Assembly: GCA_050633325.1 (NCBI GenBank) | Contig: JBOEGH010000002.1 | Span: 124,001-188,000 of the forward strand | Direction: 5' to 3' | Length of the DNA stretch: 64,000 nt | Source of the DNA: UBA1672 sp050633325 | GTDB lineage: Bacteria > Pseudomonadota > Alphaproteobacteria > Micavibrionales > Micavibrionaceae | Part shown: one piece after another, positions 8,302-18,387 of the stretch | Numbering within the stretch: position 1 is the stretch's first letter | Layout: each line of letters begins with the position of its first letter | Notes under the pieces: model-generated | What the model saw: only the letters and a program-made list of their open reading frames with translations | Databases searched by the model: none | Told to the model about the DNA's origin: nothing | Translations under genes and position numbers: made by a program

Positions 8302-10092
8302 ATGTCAGAAAATATTGTTTCATACTCCTTGAATAAGGCACGTTGGGTTGTTCCTGACGTGTCAGTTGATAGCGTTGATTTTTTGGTGCGTCGTTATGAT
8401 ATACCTGAAATAGTCGCCCGCTTGATATGTCAGCGCGGTATTGATCCCGAAGATGTTGAGAGTTTTTTAAATCCTACGCTAAAAAATGATTTTCCTGACC
8501 CGTTCTCGCTAAAAGATATGGGAGACATGGCGGAAAATGTTGCTATATCCATTGAAAATGGAGAGAGTTTTGCTGTTTTCGGCGATTTTGACGTGGATGG
8601 TGCAACCTCATCTGCGGTTCTTTACCGGTTCTTAAAATCTGTAGGTATTGATGCAGATATCTATATTCCTGATCGCCTTAGTGAGGGTTATGGCCCTAAC
8701 ATTGACGCTCTAAAAAAATTGAAAGAGCAGGGTGCAGATGTTCTCATGATGCTCGATTGTGGTACGACGGCATTTGACATTGTTAAGGCAGGCACTGATC
8801 TAGGCCTTAAAATTGTAATATTAGACCACCATGAGGCAGAGGACGAGCTGCCTGAATGCTGGTATGTTATTAACCCAAAACGAAAAGATGATGCTTCGGG
8901 CTTGGGTATGATGGCGGCCGTAGGGGTTACCTTTATGGCCTGCGTTTCCATCAATAACAGGTTACGCGATCGGGGGTTTTACACCAACAGTGAATTTTCT
9001 GAACCAAACTTAAAAGGGCTATTGGATATTGTTGCGCTTGGCACTGTTTGCGACATGGTGCCATTAATTGGTGTAAATAGGTTGTTCGTTCGTATGGGTT
9101 TTTCTATTCCATATGATCAAATGAATGTTGGCATTAAAGAGTTGATGAGTGTATCGGGGATTACCGCACCTATTTCCACATATGACTGTGGCTTTGTTCT
9201 AGGGCCTAGAATCAATGCTGGAAGTCGCGTTCATAAAGCAGATTTGGGGGCGCGATTATTATCTAGTGACAATGCAGAGGATTGCAAAAACATCGCTTGG
9301 ACGCTTAATGACTGTAATGATAAGCGTAAAGCAATACAAAAAACCATGGAAGATCAAGCAATTCAAATGGTTGAAGATCATAATATGCAAGATGATCCGT
9401 TTATATTATTAGATCATGATGACTGGCATGCAGGTCTAAGTGGCCTTGTTGCTGGCCGTATTAAGGAAAAATACCAAAAACCAACATGCGTAGTAACGTA
9501 TGCGCATAATATGTCAGATATAAAGGAAGGGCGTGGGTCAGGGCGATCTATACCAGGTATCCATATAGCCCAAAGTTTCATAAATGCGCGACTTGCCGGG
9601 GTTCTGGAAAAGGGCGGTGGCCATGCTATGGCGGGTGGTTTTACAATGAAACCGGATAATATAGATGCATTGCGTGAGTTTTTGAATGAAGACATCGCAA
9701 AGCAAATGGAAAATACGGATACTAATGTGGAAACCGTTATTGACGGTGTGTTAACGACACAGGGTATCACTGTTGGTCTTGTTGATATGTTGCAAAACAA
9801 GGTCGGTCCATTCGGGCAAGAACAACCGGAGCCTGTGTTTATGTTAAAGAATATTAAGGTGCATAAGGCAGATATACTTGGTGGTTCTCACATAAAGGTT
9901 ATGATTAGTGACTGGGAAGGTGGATCTAGGATTAAGGCTATGGCATTCCGCAGTGTTGATACTGAGTTGGGTGATGCTTTTCTTAATAATAAATCACATG
10001 CATTTGATGTCCTTGGGCAACTGAAGATTAATGAATGGCAAGGTCGTAGGTCTGCGGAAATGCATATTGTTGATGCTGTTATAGCATCCTAA
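8302..10092 (+). CDS. recJ: Single-stranded-DNA-specific 5'-3' exonuclease RecJ
   Basis: 596 residues, normal for RecJ. It digests single-stranded DNA from 5' ends in RecF-pathway recombination and mismatch repair. DHH-superfamily motifs are intact: FGDFDVDGATSSAVLYRF near residue 94 (motif I), MLDCGTTAFD near residue 149, and LDHHEAED near residue 174 (the DHH motif). The DHHA1 region carries GRGSGRSIPGIHI and KGGGHAMAGGF (near residues 413-447). A C-terminal OB-like domain follows. It lies 39 bases after glpX on the same strand. Confidence 0.96.
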   Translation: MSENIVSYSLNKARWVVPDVSVDSVDFLVRRYDIPEIVARLICQRGIDPEDVESFLNPTLKNDFPDPFSLKDMGDMAENVAISIENGESFAVFGDFDVDGATSSAVLYRFLKSVGIDADIYIPDRLSEGYGPNIDALKKLKEQGADVLMMLDCGTTAFDIVKAGTDLGLKIVILDHHEAEDELPECWYVINPKRKDDASGLGMMAAVGVTFMACVSINNRLRDRGFYTNSEFSEPNLKGLLDIVALGTVCDMVPLIGVNRLFVRMGFSIPYDQMNVGIKELMSVSGITAPISTYDCGFVLGPRINAGSRVHKADLGARLLSSDNAEDCKNIAWTLNDCNDKRKAIQKTMEDQAIQMVEDHNMQDDPFILLDHDDWHAGLSGLVAGRIKEKYQKPTCVVTYAHNMSDIKEGRGSGRSIPGIHIAQSFINARLAGVLEKGGGHAMAGGFTMKPDNIDALREFLNEDIAKQMENTDTNVETVIDGVLTTQGITVGLVDMLQNKVGPFGQEQPEPVFMLKNIKVHKADILGGSHIKVMISDWEGGSRIKAMAFRSVDTELGDAFLNNKSHAFDVLGQLKINEWQGRRSAEMHIVDAVIAS

Positions 10093-10192
10093 AAATCATT
10101 TCATGTATATAGTACGTTATAATATATCATTATTTCTTTGCCTATTTGTTACGATGAGTTTATAAGAGCCATAATCAATTATTGAAAGATGG

Positions 10193-10585
10193 ATGTGTGT
10201 AATGTCACGAATTAAACGCGCGCAAGGAATGTTCTCATGGGTTGTTGTTCTCTCAGAGATCAGTCATATTTTCTGTTGCGTCTTACCGAGCGTCTTTAGT
10301 GTTCTTACAGTTTTGGTTGGCCTAGGTCTTATCGGTGCATTACCAGTTTGGATGGAAAGTCTGCATCATGTAATGCATGATTGGGAAATTCCGTTAATTG
10401 CTATGTCAGGATTTGTTCTGGTGATTGGTTGGTCTTTGCACTTCATCAGCAAGAAAATTGATTGTCATGATACCGGATGCGGACATGAGCCATGCGGTAA
10501 GAAAAAAGATAAAACGGCACGTATATTACAAATCGCTACGTTGCTATTCGTAATTAATGTTTCAATTTTCCTTGGCTTGCATTAA
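10193..10585 (+). CDS. Small Cys/His-rich membrane protein, MerC-like in pattern
   Basis: 130 residues from the ATG at 10193; the ATG at 10202 (MSRIKRAQ) is an equally plausible start. Three to four hydrophobic helices are predicted. The first contains SEISHIFCCVLPS (His then Cys-Cys near residues 25-29), and a polar loop carries a CHDTGCGHEPCGKKK cluster near residues 90-104. Paired cysteines in a helix plus a Cys/His loop recall MerC/MerT-type metal transport proteins, but this is only pattern similarity. The stop codon overlaps the convergent hisI stop (TTAA at 10582-10585), leaving no room for a terminator. Confidence 0.6.
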   Translation: MCVMSRIKRAQGMFSWVVVLSEISHIFCCVLPSVFSVLTVLVGLGLIGALPVWMESLHHVMHDWEIPLIAMSGFVLVIGWSLHFISKKIDCHDTGCGHEPCGKKKDKTARILQIATLLFVINVSIFLGLH

Positions 10586-10995
10586 TTTTTATAGACATCA
10601 TCTGGATCGAATAGCTTTTTATCATCCACTAGAGATAGTTTTACTTTAGAGTTATCATCTAAAACCCTGTAAAAACATGATTTTCTGCCTGTGTGGCATG
10701 ATCCGTGATCTGTATCAATCTTGAGCCATATGCAATCTTGGTCGCAGTCAGTGCGTATTTCCACGATTTTTTGTATATGACCACTAGTCGCGCCCTTGTG
10801 CCACAAGGATTTACGACTTCTTGACCAGTAATGTGCTTCGCCTGTTTCTATGGTTTTGTTTAATGCTTCTTCGTTCATGAAGGCAAACATTAATACATCT
10901 CCGGTTTTGTCGCATGTGGCGACACATGGGATTAATCCCTTTTCATCGTATTTTGGGGTAAAGCTAAGGCTTTCTTCTATGTCTGATTTGCTCAT
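10582..10995 (-). CDS. hisI: Phosphoribosyl-AMP cyclohydrolase
   Basis: 137 residues, normal for the stand-alone enzyme without a fused HisE. It opens the purine ring of phosphoribosyl-AMP in step three of histidine synthesis. Landmarks: LMFAFMNEEALNKT near residue 31, the WSRSRKSLWHKGATSG motif near residue 57, then the metal-binding DCDQDC and the zinc ligands in SCHTGRKSCF near residue 99. Its ATG overlaps the gshB stop by four bases, so the two are translationally coupled. The remaining his genes are not in the window. Confidence 0.96.
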   Translation of the reverse strand: MSKSDIEESLSFTPKYDEKGLIPCVATCDKTGDVLMFAFMNEEALNKTIETGEAHYWSRSRKSLWHKGATSGHIQKIVEIRTDCDQDCIWLKIDTDHGSCHTGRKSCFYRVLDDNSKVKLSLVDDKKLFDPDDVYKN

Positions 10996-11939
10996 TTTTT
11001 CATTCGTTCTTCAAAGGCATCCCAAAGCTGGGCTTCTAGGCAAACGCCGTCTAATTCATTGATTTCTTGTAATCCTGTCGGAGAAGTAACATTAATTTCG
11101 GTTAAGTAATCGCCGATAACATCAATACCAACAAATACAAGACCCCGCTTTTTAAGTTCTGGGCCTATTCTGTTACAAATTTCAATTTCTCTGTCGTTCA
11201 ACGTTGTTTTCTGTGCGCTACCGCCAGCGTGGAAATTTGCACGTGCATCATCAGGTGCAGGTACTCGTAATACTGCGCCTGCCGGCTCACCATCTATAAG
11301 GATAATACGCTTGTCGCCTTTACGTGCATCAGGCAGGTATTTTTGGGCTATTATTGGCTCTTTATAATGTTCTTCAAACATTTCCAATATTGTATTGAAG
11401 TTAAAATTATTTTCGTCAATGTGGTAAACTTGCGCGCCACCGTTACCGTATAAGGGCTTAAGGATTATGTTTCCGTGCTTTTTATAGAAATATCTTATCG
11501 ATTCTTGGTCGGATGTTATTAATGTTGGTGGTGCAAGATCCGGATAATGCGTTACCAGTATCTTTTCCGGCGCATTTCTAACATGCGAAGGATCATTCAT
11601 AACAAGCGTGTCATTAACAATATGATCCAGCATATGTGTGGCGGTAATGTATGTCATATCAAATGGCGGATCTTGACGCATTAATACTACATCAATGTCA
11701 GTGTTTAAGTTAATTGTTTCGCTATCGCCTAGGGTAAAGTGATTGCCCTGCTCACGCCTTACCTCAAGCTTGTTGGCTCTGGCGGTTACTTGCTGGTTTT
11801 CAAGGCATAATGTCGGCGTAAGATAATGGTATAGTGTGTATCCACGCTTTTGCGCCTCAAGTGCGAGGACAAATGTGCTGTCCTTATTAATGTCGACATC
11901 TTGTATGGAATCCATTTGAATTGCGATTTTTAGGCTCAT
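10992..11939 (-). CDS. gshB: Glutathione synthetase
   Basis: About 315 residues from the ATG at 11939 (MSLKIAIQMD), which aligns with the usual GshB start. An upstream ATG at 11987 adds 16 unrelated residues. The enzyme joins glycine to gamma-glutamylcysteine using ATP. Family features: QMDSIQDVDINKDST at the N-terminus, RQDPPFDMTYI near residue 93, then the ATP-grasp segment LKPLYGNGGAQV and the C-terminal EINVTSPTGLQEI. It is coupled to hisI by a four-base overlap, and diverges from rhlE about 80 bases away. Confidence 0.95.
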   Translation of the reverse strand: MSLKIAIQMDSIQDVDINKDSTFVLALEAQKRGYTLYHYLTPTLCLENQQVTARANKLEVRREQGNHFTLGDSETINLNTDIDVVLMRQDPPFDMTYITATHMLDHIVNDTLVMNDPSHVRNAPEKILVTHYPDLAPPTLITSDQESIRYFYKKHGNIILKPLYGNGGAQVYHIDENNFNFNTILEMFEEHYKEPIIAQKYLPDARKGDKRIILIDGEPAGAVLRVPAPDDARANFHAGGSAQKTTLNDREIEICNRIGPELKKRGLVFVGIDVIGDYLTEINVTSPTGLQEINELDGVCLEAQLWDAFEERMKK

Positions 11940-12020
11940 TTGACTCACTTTTGTTGCTTTTCTTCCGTATTTATAATAGCTATTCATACGAAAAGAAATA
12001 TAGAGATTGAAAAAGAGTAA

Positions 12021-13322
12021 ATGAATTTTGAAGAGTTAGGCCTAAGCGCCCCGATATTAGATGCGATTAAAGATTGTGGATATGATAGTCCGACCCCGAT
12101 ACAGGAAAAGGCAATACCCCATATTTTAATGGCGCGTGACGTTGTTGGTTTGGCGCAAACGGGTACTGGTAAGACTGCGGGATTCACTCTGCCAATGATA
12201 GAGATTTTAGCAGGTGGAAGAGCAAAAGCACGTATGCCAAGGTCTTTGATACTTTCCCCCACACGTGAGTTGGCAGCACAAATTGCCGAAAACTTTGATA
12301 CATATGGTAAAAATTCTAAGCTTACAAAGGCTTTGCTAGTTGGTGGTTCATCCATGGGTGACCAGATAAAAATTCTTGAGCGCGGCGCGGATGTCCTTAT
12401 TGCAACTCCGGGGCGTCTTATCGATTTGTTTGAGCGCGGAAATATTCTTCTGACTGATATTAAAGTTTTGGTTATCGACGAAGCAGACAGAATGTTGGAT
12501 ATGGGTTTCATTCCTGACATTGAAAAGATATGCTCTCACTTACCCACTATTCGCCAAACTCTTTTATTTTCTGCTACTATGGCGCCGGAGATAAAAAAGC
12601 TTACTGAGAAGTTCCTTAGTAATCCAAGAGAAGTAGCCGTTTCCCCGCCCGCATCGACTGCAATTACAGTGGAACAGTTTCAAGTTAACGTATCTCCACG
12701 TGCAAAAAACGCTGTTTTAGAAAAAATCATCAGACAAGAGAAAGTTAGTACGGCATTTATATTTTGTAACCGTAAACGTGATGTTGATTCGTTGAGTAAA
12801 TGGCTACAAGATAAAGGCCATAATGCTCGCCCTTTGCATGGTGATATGGCACAGGCCGCACGCACTAAAACATTAGAGGAGTTTAAGGCAGGTGATATTC
12901 CTTTGTTGGTGTGCAGTGATGTCGCCGCCCGTGGTATTGATGTAACGGCGGTATCGCACGTGTTTAATTATGATGTTCCTGTAGGTCCTGATGATTATGT
13001 GCACCGCATTGGTCGCACAGGTCGCGCCGGAGAGACCGGTCGTGCGTGGATGCTGGTTACTAAATATGATGACAAACAGCTGGACGCGGTTATTAAACGT
13101 ATTGGCAAAGAGATTGAAATAGTTGACGTGTCTGTTAAATCAGAAGGCACGAAAAACAGGCCTGCATCAAAAGGTGGCAGTGATAAGCAAGACAACAGAC
13201 CAAAGTCACCTAAAGCCAATAAGAAAACCCATGCCAAACCTCAAAAGAGCAATTATTCAAGTGATGATGATTGTGCGGATCATGTTGGGTTTGGTGATGA
13301 TATACCTGCTTTCTTTAAGTAA
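12021..13322 (+). CDS. rhlE: DEAD-box RNA helicase, RhlE type
   Basis: 433 residues. It unwinds RNA using ATP; RhlE-type proteins act in ribosome assembly and RNA turnover. All core motifs are intact: the Q motif (GYDSPTPIQEKAIP, about residue 20), AQTGTGKT (about residue 46), PTRELAAQ, TPGRL, VIDEADRML, the SAT motif, ARGIDV and HRIGRTGRAGE. Beyond residue 375 is a basic low-complexity tail (KPKANKKTHAKPQKS-like) of the sort that binds RNA, followed by a short acidic end. The gene is divergent from gshB and followed by about 120 bases before lptD. Confidence 0.93.
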   Translation: MNFEELGLSAPILDAIKDCGYDSPTPIQEKAIPHILMARDVVGLAQTGTGKTAGFTLPMIEILAGGRAKARMPRSLILSPTRELAAQIAENFDTYGKNSKLTKALLVGGSSMGDQIKILERGADVLIATPGRLIDLFERGNILLTDIKVLVIDEADRMLDMGFIPDIEKICSHLPTIRQTLLFSATMAPEIKKLTEKFLSNPREVAVSPPASTAITVEQFQVNVSPRAKNAVLEKIIRQEKVSTAFIFCNRKRDVDSLSKWLQDKGHNARPLHGDMAQAARTKTLEEFKAGDIPLLVCSDVAARGIDVTAVSHVFNYDVPVGPDDYVHRIGRTGRAGETGRAWMLVTKYDDKQLDAVIKRIGKEIEIVDVSVKSEGTKNRPASKGGSDKQDNRPKSPKANKKTHAKPQKSNYSSDDDCADHVGFGDDIPAFFK

Positions 13323-13444
13323 TTGTACTATTATAAGTATTTGCAGGGGGTAATAAATCTCTGTCTCTTGACTTTACGGAGTGAAAAAACAAAACTGTAT
13401 ATCTAGTCTCCAATATGGATTCCAAGAAAATACTGGTAAATTAA

Positions 13445-15676
13445 ATGGTAAGGCACTCACATATGTTCTTTTCTATTCGTAGATACTTTGTAATTGCAAT
13501 AGGGCTTTCTGCGCTATCATCTTTAACAGTTCATGCTGCTGATGGCAGTAATTCACCGGTAGATTTGCAGGCAGATAAATTAATTCACGATGATGGTGGC
13601 CAAATTGTAACTGCATATGGTGATGTAGTACTGATTCAAGGTGGTAAAACGGTTAAAGCGGATGAAATTGTATATAATTTGACGCAAGATACTGTCGTTG
13701 CGACAGGTAGTGTGGAGTTCATAGATGCTAATGGTGATAAGCACTATGCTGAACGCGCCGAGTTTAATAATGCTCTTAAAGATGGATTTGTTGAGGGACT
13801 TAAAACTTTTCTGATTGACGGCTCTAGGTTTAAGGCATCAAACGGAAAACATGTTGGTGGTAACACTACCGTCATGAAAGATGCATTTTATACTCCATGT
13901 GAAACTTGTGAAGATAATCCTGACGAGACGCCGTTGTGGCAAATTAGATCTTCTGAAGTTGAGCACGATAAAGAGAACAAAGTTGTACGCTATCGTAATG
14001 CAAGATTTGAAGTTAAGGGAGTGCCTGTCGCTTACTTGCCTTACTTTGCTCATCCTGATGGCTCTGTTGAACGTAAAAGCGGTTTCCTAACGCCATCCGT
14101 TGGTTACAAAAGTGATCTGGGTGCTTTTGCTCAAGGTAGTTACTATTGGAATATTGCGCCGGATAAAGATTTGACAGCAGGTCTGATGGTTATGAGCGAT
14201 GCTGCCCCTTTAGGGATGTTACAATGGCGACAACGTTGGAACAATGCTTCTTTAATTGCAGATGGTAGCTTTACCTATTCTGCACGTAATGAGAGTGATT
14301 CTGGTGTTAAGGTAGAAAAAGATGAGGAGTTTAGAGGGCATCTTTCTGCTGATGGGCTTTGGAATATAAATAATAAATGGCGTAGTGGTATTAAACTAGA
14401 TGTTGCGTCCGACGATCAGTATTTGAGGCAATATGATTTCGACAGCGACGATGTTCTTGAGAATGAAGCGTATGTTGAAAGATTTTCAGGGCGTGATTAT
14501 GCCGTTGCCAGATTGCTTGCTTTCCAAGACTTAAGAGTGGAAGAAAATAGGGAAGATCAACCACACGTTCTTCCTGAAATACAGGCAAGCTTCATAGGTG
14601 AGCCGGGTAAAGTTCCTGTAATTGGTGGTAGATGGAGTGTTGACGCGTCGTTACTTGGTTTGTTACGAGATGATAGCGAACAAGATGTGAACAGGGTTCA
14701 TACTGCGCTGGGTTGGAAAAGGCGATTTGTTTCCGATTATGGTTTGGTGTCTGTCCTTAATGCGAATGCACAGGGATCTCTTTATCAGGTGAATGATCGT
14801 ACGGGCTCTCAAAATAACAACGATATTGACAAAAGTTCAAGAGAAGGAAGAGCTTTTGGTTATATTAATGCACTCACTAGCTATCCCGTTGCAAGAAACT
14901 TTGAAACTTCGCAGATGGTTGTTGAACCGTTAGTATCAGTAAATTTATCACCAAATATTAGTATTGACGATGATATCCCTAATGAGGATAGCCAAGATGT
15001 GCAAATAGATACACTTAATCTGTTTGAGGCAAATAGATTCCCTGGTGTTGATGGTGTTGAAGACGATTCTCATATTACCTATGGTTTGCGTACGGGCTTG
15101 TATGGTCACGATGGTAGCCATGGTGAAATCTTCCTTGGTCAAAGCTATCGTTTTGAAGATGATGATAACCCATTTACAGAAGGCTCAGGTTTAGACGATC
15201 GTGATTCCGATATAGTTGGCCAAATCTCAGGAAGCTATCAAGATGATTATACCTTGGATTATAGGTTCCAGTTGGATAATAAACATCTTTCATCTCAACG
15301 TCATGAAGTGGACGCAGCGGCTAATATTGGCGATCTGACATTATCGTCCCGTTATCTGTATGCAAAAGGTCTAGAGGGAACAGACATCAGCGAAACCCGT
15401 GAACAAATACGTAACTCTGCCTCTTACTATATAAATGATAGGTGGCGTGTATTTGGTTCTGCGCGTCATGATTTGGGAGATAACCCCGGTTTACGTAAAG
15501 CTAATTTTGGTGTGGATTATATCGGACAGTGTATATCTCTTTCTATGATTGGGCAAAGAACTCTAACTGATGATACATCTGGGGACAGCGGAACAGAAAT
15601 TATGTTTCGTATAGGGCTTAAAAATCTGGGTGAATTTGAAACCTCTGGGGTTCAAATCGGTGGCGGAGAAGAATAA
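13445..15676 (+). CDS. lptD: LPS-assembly outer-membrane protein LptD
   Basis: 743 residues, normal for alphaproteobacteria. LptD with LptE inserts lipopolysaccharide into the outer leaflet. A signal peptide (about residues 13-31, ending VHA before ADGSNS) is followed by an OstA/LptA-like periplasmic domain (QADKLIHDDGGQIVTAYGDV, about residues 43-62). The long C-terminal beta-barrel contains the motifs PVAYLPYFAHPDGSVERKSG near residue 195. A Cys pair near residue 153 (YTPCETCED) and a late Cys (DYIGQC) could form the inter-domain disulfides known in LptD. The ATG at 13463 (MFFSIRR) is an alternative start. surA and pdxA, often next to lptD, are absent here. Confidence 0.93.
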   Translation: MVRHSHMFFSIRRYFVIAIGLSALSSLTVHAADGSNSPVDLQADKLIHDDGGQIVTAYGDVVLIQGGKTVKADEIVYNLTQDTVVATGSVEFIDANGDKHYAERAEFNNALKDGFVEGLKTFLIDGSRFKASNGKHVGGNTTVMKDAFYTPCETCEDNPDETPLWQIRSSEVEHDKENKVVRYRNARFEVKGVPVAYLPYFAHPDGSVERKSGFLTPSVGYKSDLGAFAQGSYYWNIAPDKDLTAGLMVMSDAAPLGMLQWRQRWNNASLIADGSFTYSARNESDSGVKVEKDEEFRGHLSADGLWNINNKWRSGIKLDVASDDQYLRQYDFDSDDVLENEAYVERFSGRDYAVARLLAFQDLRVEENREDQPHVLPEIQASFIGEPGKVPVIGGRWSVDASLLGLLRDDSEQDVNRVHTALGWKRRFVSDYGLVSVLNANAQGSLYQVNDRTGSQNNNDIDKSSREGRAFGYINALTSYPVARNFETSQMVVEPLVSVNLSPNISIDDDIPNEDSQDVQIDTLNLFEANRFPGVDGVEDDSHITYGLRTGLYGHDGSHGEIFLGQSYRFEDDDNPFTEGSGLDDRDSDIVGQISGSYQDDYTLDYRFQLDNKHLSSQRHEVDAAANIGDLTLSSRYLYAKGLEGTDISETREQIRNSASYYINDRWRVFGSARHDLGDNPGLRKANFGVDYIGQCISLSMIGQRTLTDDTSGDSGTEIMFRIGLKNLGEFETSGVQIGGGEE

Positions 15677-15749
15677 AGCCATTTTACTTTTCTTGATTTG
15701 ACAAAAATATAGTATAATCCTGCTTCTGTAATTTAATAAGGAATGCTCC

Positions 15750-17642
15750 TTGGGCTTTGTAATCGATTCCAGCTTTCATATGTGGTTTATGTTGCTCTTA
15801 ACTGGCGGGGCTATATATGCTTTTGTACGGGAAAAATTTCCTTTAGAGGTCACTAGTGTATTCTTAATGACAATTCTTCTTCTATATGGACAGATTTTTT
15901 CTATAGTAGATGAAAATCAAAATAATCTATTAGATCCAGAAACAATTTTATCGGGGTTTGCGAATCCATCTCTTATTGCAGTGCTCGCATTGCTGGTTAT
16001 GGGGCAAGCAATGATTCACACAGATTCTTTGCGGTTTTTAACCAACTTGTTTGTTTTTAAAAATAAGAAATTTGCGTGGTTGTCAGTACTAGCCATATTA
16101 GTCTTTGTTATGGTTCTTAGTGCTTTTATGAACAACACTCCTTTGGTCATTATCGCTATACCTGTCATGCAAGCAGTACTACATTCGGTTGGTACACCGG
16201 CCAGCAGAATGATGATGCCACTTAGTTTTGTTGCGATACTTGGTGGTATGGTTACTTTGGTAGGTTCATCGACAAATCTTTTGGTGTCTAGTTCTATGGT
16301 TGAGGTCGGTTATGCTCCCCTTCAATTCTTTGATTTTGCTATTCCCGGATCTATATTGGCTTTTGTTGGCTTTTTGTATGTTATTTTTGTTGTACCGCGT
16401 TTTCTTCCAAACCGTGCCTCTATAAAAGAAGAGTTAGTAGGCGATGAGACAGAGTTCGTCGCAGAATTAGATATTGCAGAGGACAGCAAGCTAGTAGGTG
16501 CAGAATGTATTGATGGTAAGTTTCTTGCCCTCAAGGATATGAATGTTAAGCTTATCCAACGCGGCGGACATTTAATATTACCACCATTTGAAGGTCATCG
16601 TATCCATAGTGGTGATATACTTATCGTTGCTGCTACTCGTGAAACTTTGGGGTCTTTATTAATGCAGTATCCTGGGTTTTTGTTGTCTGAAGAAGAAGCA
16701 GAAATTATCGATGGCGATGGTGAGGGCAGTAACGGAGAGGCATCAACTATACAAAATGCTGAAACACGAGTGCTTGCGAAAATAATGATTACCCCGGCAT
16801 CTCGTATGGTTGATATGTCGATTGACCACGTTAGTTTCCATAAGAGATTTGGTGCAATTGTCTTGGGTATACAGCGTCGTGCGCGTGTGGTTCGCCGTCG
16901 ATTAGGTCGTATCAGGCTAGAAGCTGGAGATGTGTTGCTGATCGCTGGGAAGCATAACCGAATTAATAATATTAGACGTAACCCCGATTTTATTGTGTTA
17001 TCTGGATCTAAAAAGGATTTACCTGTCCCTGGTAAAGCACCAATCGCAATATTCATATTTCTTGCAACAATAAGCAGTGCCGCACTCGGGTTTTTATCTA
17101 TTCCCGTCGCGGCCTTTGCCGGTGCAGTATCCATGATTGGTGCAGGGTGTCTTAATATTAGGCAGGCTACTCGTGCTATTGATCGTAAAATATTCTTGTT
17201 AGTCGGTTCTATGTTGGCTCTTGGCGTGGCATTACAAGTAACTGGTGGAGCGAACTATATTGCCGACCTTATTTTATATTCTCCTTTTGCTCATTCTCCT
17301 TTAATTTTACTTTCTTTGCTTTTCATTATCGTCGCAATTACTACCAATGTGTTGACCAATAATGCTTGTGCAATTTTATTTACTCCTATCGCCCTAAACC
17401 TTTCGGAGCAAATAGAAACCCCACCTAACCTTGAATTTGACTTGTCTTATATATTTGCTGTGACGGTTGTATTCGCGGCTAATTGTTCGTTTGCTTCACC
17501 TATCGGATATCAAACAAATTTACTTGTTATGGGGCCTGGACAGTATAAATTCAGAGACTTTATAAAGGCTGGTATACCATTGGTTCTGGTTATTTGGGTC
17601 GCTTATATTTTTGTAGCTAAATATTATTTTGGTCTGTCTTAA
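15750..17642 (+). CDS. SLC13/DASS-type permease with two TrkA-C (RCK_C) domains
   Basis: About 630 residues starting at TTG 15750. An AAGGA ribosome-binding site lies seven bases upstream and no in-frame ATG is as well placed. About eleven membrane helices form two homologous halves, with NNTPLVIIAIPV and GSSTNLLVSS in the N-terminal half. TNNACAILFTPIAL and a matching hairpin near the end belong to the C-terminal half. Between them are two soluble regulatory domains (about residues 225-310 and 345-430) with the RCK_C pattern ending in GDILIVAA and GDVLLIAG. Such proteins export or import divalent anions (sulfate, dicarboxylates); substrate cannot be told here. It ends 22 bases before the next gene. 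Confidence 0.85.
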   Translation: MGFVIDSSFHMWFMLLLTGGAIYAFVREKFPLEVTSVFLMTILLLYGQIFSIVDENQNNLLDPETILSGFANPSLIAVLALLVMGQAMIHTDSLRFLTNLFVFKNKKFAWLSVLAILVFVMVLSAFMNNTPLVIIAIPVMQAVLHSVGTPASRMMMPLSFVAILGGMVTLVGSSTNLLVSSSMVEVGYAPLQFFDFAIPGSILAFVGFLYVIFVVPRFLPNRASIKEELVGDETEFVAELDIAEDSKLVGAECIDGKFLALKDMNVKLIQRGGHLILPPFEGHRIHSGDILIVAATRETLGSLLMQYPGFLLSEEEAEIIDGDGEGSNGEASTIQNAETRVLAKIMITPASRMVDMSIDHVSFHKRFGAIVLGIQRRARVVRRRLGRIRLEAGDVLLIAGKHNRINNIRRNPDFIVLSGSKKDLPVPGKAPIAIFIFLATISSAALGFLSIPVAAFAGAVSMIGAGCLNIRQATRAIDRKIFLLVGSMLALGVALQVTGGANYIADLILYSPFAHSPLILLSLLFIIVAITTNVLTNNACAILFTPIALNLSEQIETPPNLEFDLSYIFAVTVVFAANCSFASPIGYQTNLLVMGPGQYKFRDFIKAGIPLVLVIWVAYIFVAKYYFGLS

Positions 17643-17664
17643 TAAAAGATATGAGGTAATGTAA

Positions 17665-18387
17665 ATGCACTTTTCCAGCTATAATCCTAATGATAGATAC
17701 CGACAACGTAGTGCGCGCAGAACCAGTAGTATAATCGTGTTTATGTTTGTTTTTGGTGGAGTGTTCAGTGCCGGATTTTGGGCAGGTGGTATGCGATCTC
17801 AACAAAGGTTATATATCCTGCAAGAAGAAAAACGCGTCTTGAGAGAAGAAAATGACGATGGACAGCGTGTAATGGTTGAACTTAGAGCAGAAGCGCAAAC
17901 ATCAAGCGTTAGGTTGGAGCAATTAAAAGCAAGTTATGATGAGCTTTTATCAGACGGTCCAATGCGTGATTTAGTCACTTTGGTTCGTAAGCAGCTAGTC
18001 CAAGGAGTTGATGCAAAACGCCTGAAATCAGTTATATTATCTGCACGTCCGCCTCAAAATTGTAGTGATCCTGAAAATAAAAGATTTGTGGTAAAAACTC
18101 CTGTTTATAAAGGGCCAAGCAGTAAGGCATTTATACGTGGTGGTATTTCAATATTTGGTACAGGTATAGCATCGAAAAACAGCAAAGGTAAGAAGGAGGC
18201 ATGGTTCGACCCAAGCCAACCGGTTGAAATAACCTTTCAAGGTAAAGGGAAAAAACCAGAAAATAAAAAGGGAGTCTTGCCGATACATTATTCAATGGTT
18301 TCTGGTGGAAAAGAATATCGCTTCACTATAACGGCAGGTTCAAAATCATTTGTAAAGGTTACATTTGACCATTGTGATTACCCTTGA
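17665..18387 (+). CDS. Membrane-anchored coiled-coil protein of unknown function
   Basis: 240 residues. A basic N-terminus (RYRQRSARR, residues 11-19) precedes one transmembrane helix (about residues 22-43). A coiled-coil of some 50 residues rich in Gln/Glu/Arg (about 45-95) follows, then a beta-rich domain (about 115-240) with two cysteines near residues 133 and 237. The topology is type II, with the bulk probably in the periplasm. The gene follows the SLC13-type permease by 22 bases and is probably co-transcribed. Its stop (18387) abuts the stop of the convergent YdbH-like gene. I do not recognise the family. Confidence 0.65.
   Translation: MHFSSYNPNDRYRQRSARRTSSIIVFMFVFGGVFSAGFWAGGMRSQQRLYILQEEKRVLREENDDGQRVMVELRAEAQTSSVRLEQLKASYDELLSDGPMRDLVTLVRKQLVQGVDAKRLKSVILSARPPQNCSDPENKRFVVKTPVYKGPSSKAFIRGGISIFGTGIASKNSKGKKEAWFDPSQPVEITFQGKGKKPENKKGVLPIHYSMVSGGKEYRFTITAGSKSFVKVTFDHCDYP

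Noticed and set aside
16595..17134. A 179-codon frame antisense to the SLC13-type permease
   Set aside because: It is Ile/Ser/Pro-rich low complexity, has no supported start, and lies opposite a clear gene.
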